From positions 1 through 22,944 of the forward strand of contig JAVVPD010000033.1 in the NCBI GenBank assembly GCA_036655975.1: a stretch of DNA of 22,944 bases, written 5' to 3'. This document shows, piece after piece, positions 22,502 to 22,944 of this stretch (position 1 is the stretch's first letter; each line of letters starts with the position of its first letter). Under the pieces are notes generated by a model. It was not told where the DNA came from and ran no database searches. It saw only the letters and a program-made list of their open reading frames with translations. The translations under genes and the position numbers were made by a program. Origin of the DNA: CASQEL01 sp036655975 (lineage in GTDB: Bacteria; Desulfobacterota; Desulfovibrionia; Desulfovibrionales; Desulfovibrionaceae).

Positions 22502-22944
22502 ATGGAAAAATATAGATTTCTCATTTCTGGATCTGGCGGTCAGGGGGTTATCACCTTGGCAATTCTGCTGGCAGAAGCCGCTGTTTTGCACGAGGGCCTT
22601 GAAGCGGTGCAATCGCAGTCCTACGGGCCGGAAGCCCGGGGCGGGGCCACCCGCTCCGACGTGATTATTTCTGACAGCGAAATTTATTTTCCCAAGGTCA
22701 ACCAGCCCAATGTACTGGTAGCCCTGACCAACGAATCCGCCACCAAATATCTGCCCCTTATCCGCCCCGGGGGCATGTGCCTGTACGATGTGGATTTGGT
22801 AAGCCCTTCTAAACGCATTGACGCTAGCCAAAAAGGTTTAGCCTTGTTCCGTTCCACCAAGGAAAAGCTGGGCAACACACAGGCTTTTAATATTTGTGTT
22901 TTAGGGGCCTTGGCGACCCTTACGCAGGTGGTGCACCTTGAATC
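22502..22944 (+). CDS. korC: 2-oxoacid:ferredoxin oxidoreductase gamma subunit (KorC-type), cut by window end
   Basis: 147 codons from ATG 22502 stay open to the right edge, so this is the N-terminal part of a subunit that is usually about 180-190 residues. The start EKYRFLISGSGGQGVITLA carries the GSGGQG motif of the gamma subunits, followed by QSYGPEARGGATRSDVIIS. It completes the korD-korA-korB-korC operon. The gene is missing from a list of complete frames only because its stop is outside the window. Confidence 0.92.
   Translation, partial: MEKYRFLISGSGGQGVITLAILLAEAAVLHEGLEAVQSQSYGPEARGGATRSDVIISDSEIYFPKVNQPNVLVALTNESATKYLPLIRPGGMCLYDVDLVSPSKRIDASQKGLALFRSTKEKLGNTQAFNICVLGALATLTQVVHLE

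Noticed and set aside
22097..22831. 244-codon open frame on the minus strand opposite korB-korC
   Set aside because: It is antisense to two well-supported Kor genes, has no recognisable domain or ribosome site, and its composition follows from the opposite strand.
1..22944. CRISPR arrays, prophage or defence genes
   Set aside because: No regularly spaced repeats, phage structural genes or known defence domains are visible; the coding content is housekeeping and transport.

Overview
The window is dense chromosomal DNA of about 50% GC from a Gram-negative, probably flagellated, anaerobic or microaerophilic bacterium. The evidence is a chemoreceptor-coupling gene behind a flagellar-type sigma-28 promoter, a ferredoxin-dependent 2-oxoacid oxidoreductase (KorDABC type), a selenium/sulfur-relay YedF-like protein, a family II Mn-pyrophosphatase and a sensor-kinase-controlled Pst/Pho system. 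The mixture fits a sulfate-reducer relative (Desulfovibrio group). That placement is inference from gene content, not a phylogeny.

Layout: (1) 1-410 holds the 5' end of an IS200-like element running off the left edge, with its two regulatory stem-loops, then a terminator and tRNA-Asn(GTT) on the minus strand. (2) 477-4530, all minus: a metallophosphoesterase, an RNase E/G with a very long disordered N-terminal extension, and queH. (3) 4631-5982, plus: 5-formyltetrahydrofolate cyclo-ligase overlapping a PgeF/YfiH-type protein. (4) 6054-7862, minus: cheV with a sigma-28 promoter, and a YedF-like gene. (5) 8083-9958, plus: a GGDEF-family protein with a degenerate receiver, overlapping a XerC-type recombinase. 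(6) 10204-11119, plus: a manganese pyrophosphatase split by a frameshift. (7) 11199-13196, minus: a KefB-like CPA2 antiporter. (8) 13360-20206: a divergent phosphate regulon, phoB-phoR-pstB-phoU leftward and pstS-pstC-pstA rightward, with Pho-box-like repeats facing both ways between phoB and pstS. (9) 20318 to the right edge, plus: korD-korA-korB-korC, the last gene cut by the window end.

The functional core is the phosphate module. PstS, PstC and PstA from one transcript need PstB from the opposite transcript to make the transporter, and PhoU and PhoR sense its state and set PhoB activity. PhoB would act back on both promoters in the shared 240-base gap. tRNA-Asn(GTT) is a substrate of the queuosine pathway and sits 67 bases downstream of queH, the last enzyme of that pathway.

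I found no CRISPR array, prophage, toxin-antitoxin or defence system. The most notable irregularities are the split pyrophosphatase, a PhoU whose second metal-binding motif is lost, the N-terminally extended RNase E/G, a stable pstS-pstC hairpin, and several runs of 7-9 G inside conserved glycine motifs. No gene-free stretch exceeds 300 bases.
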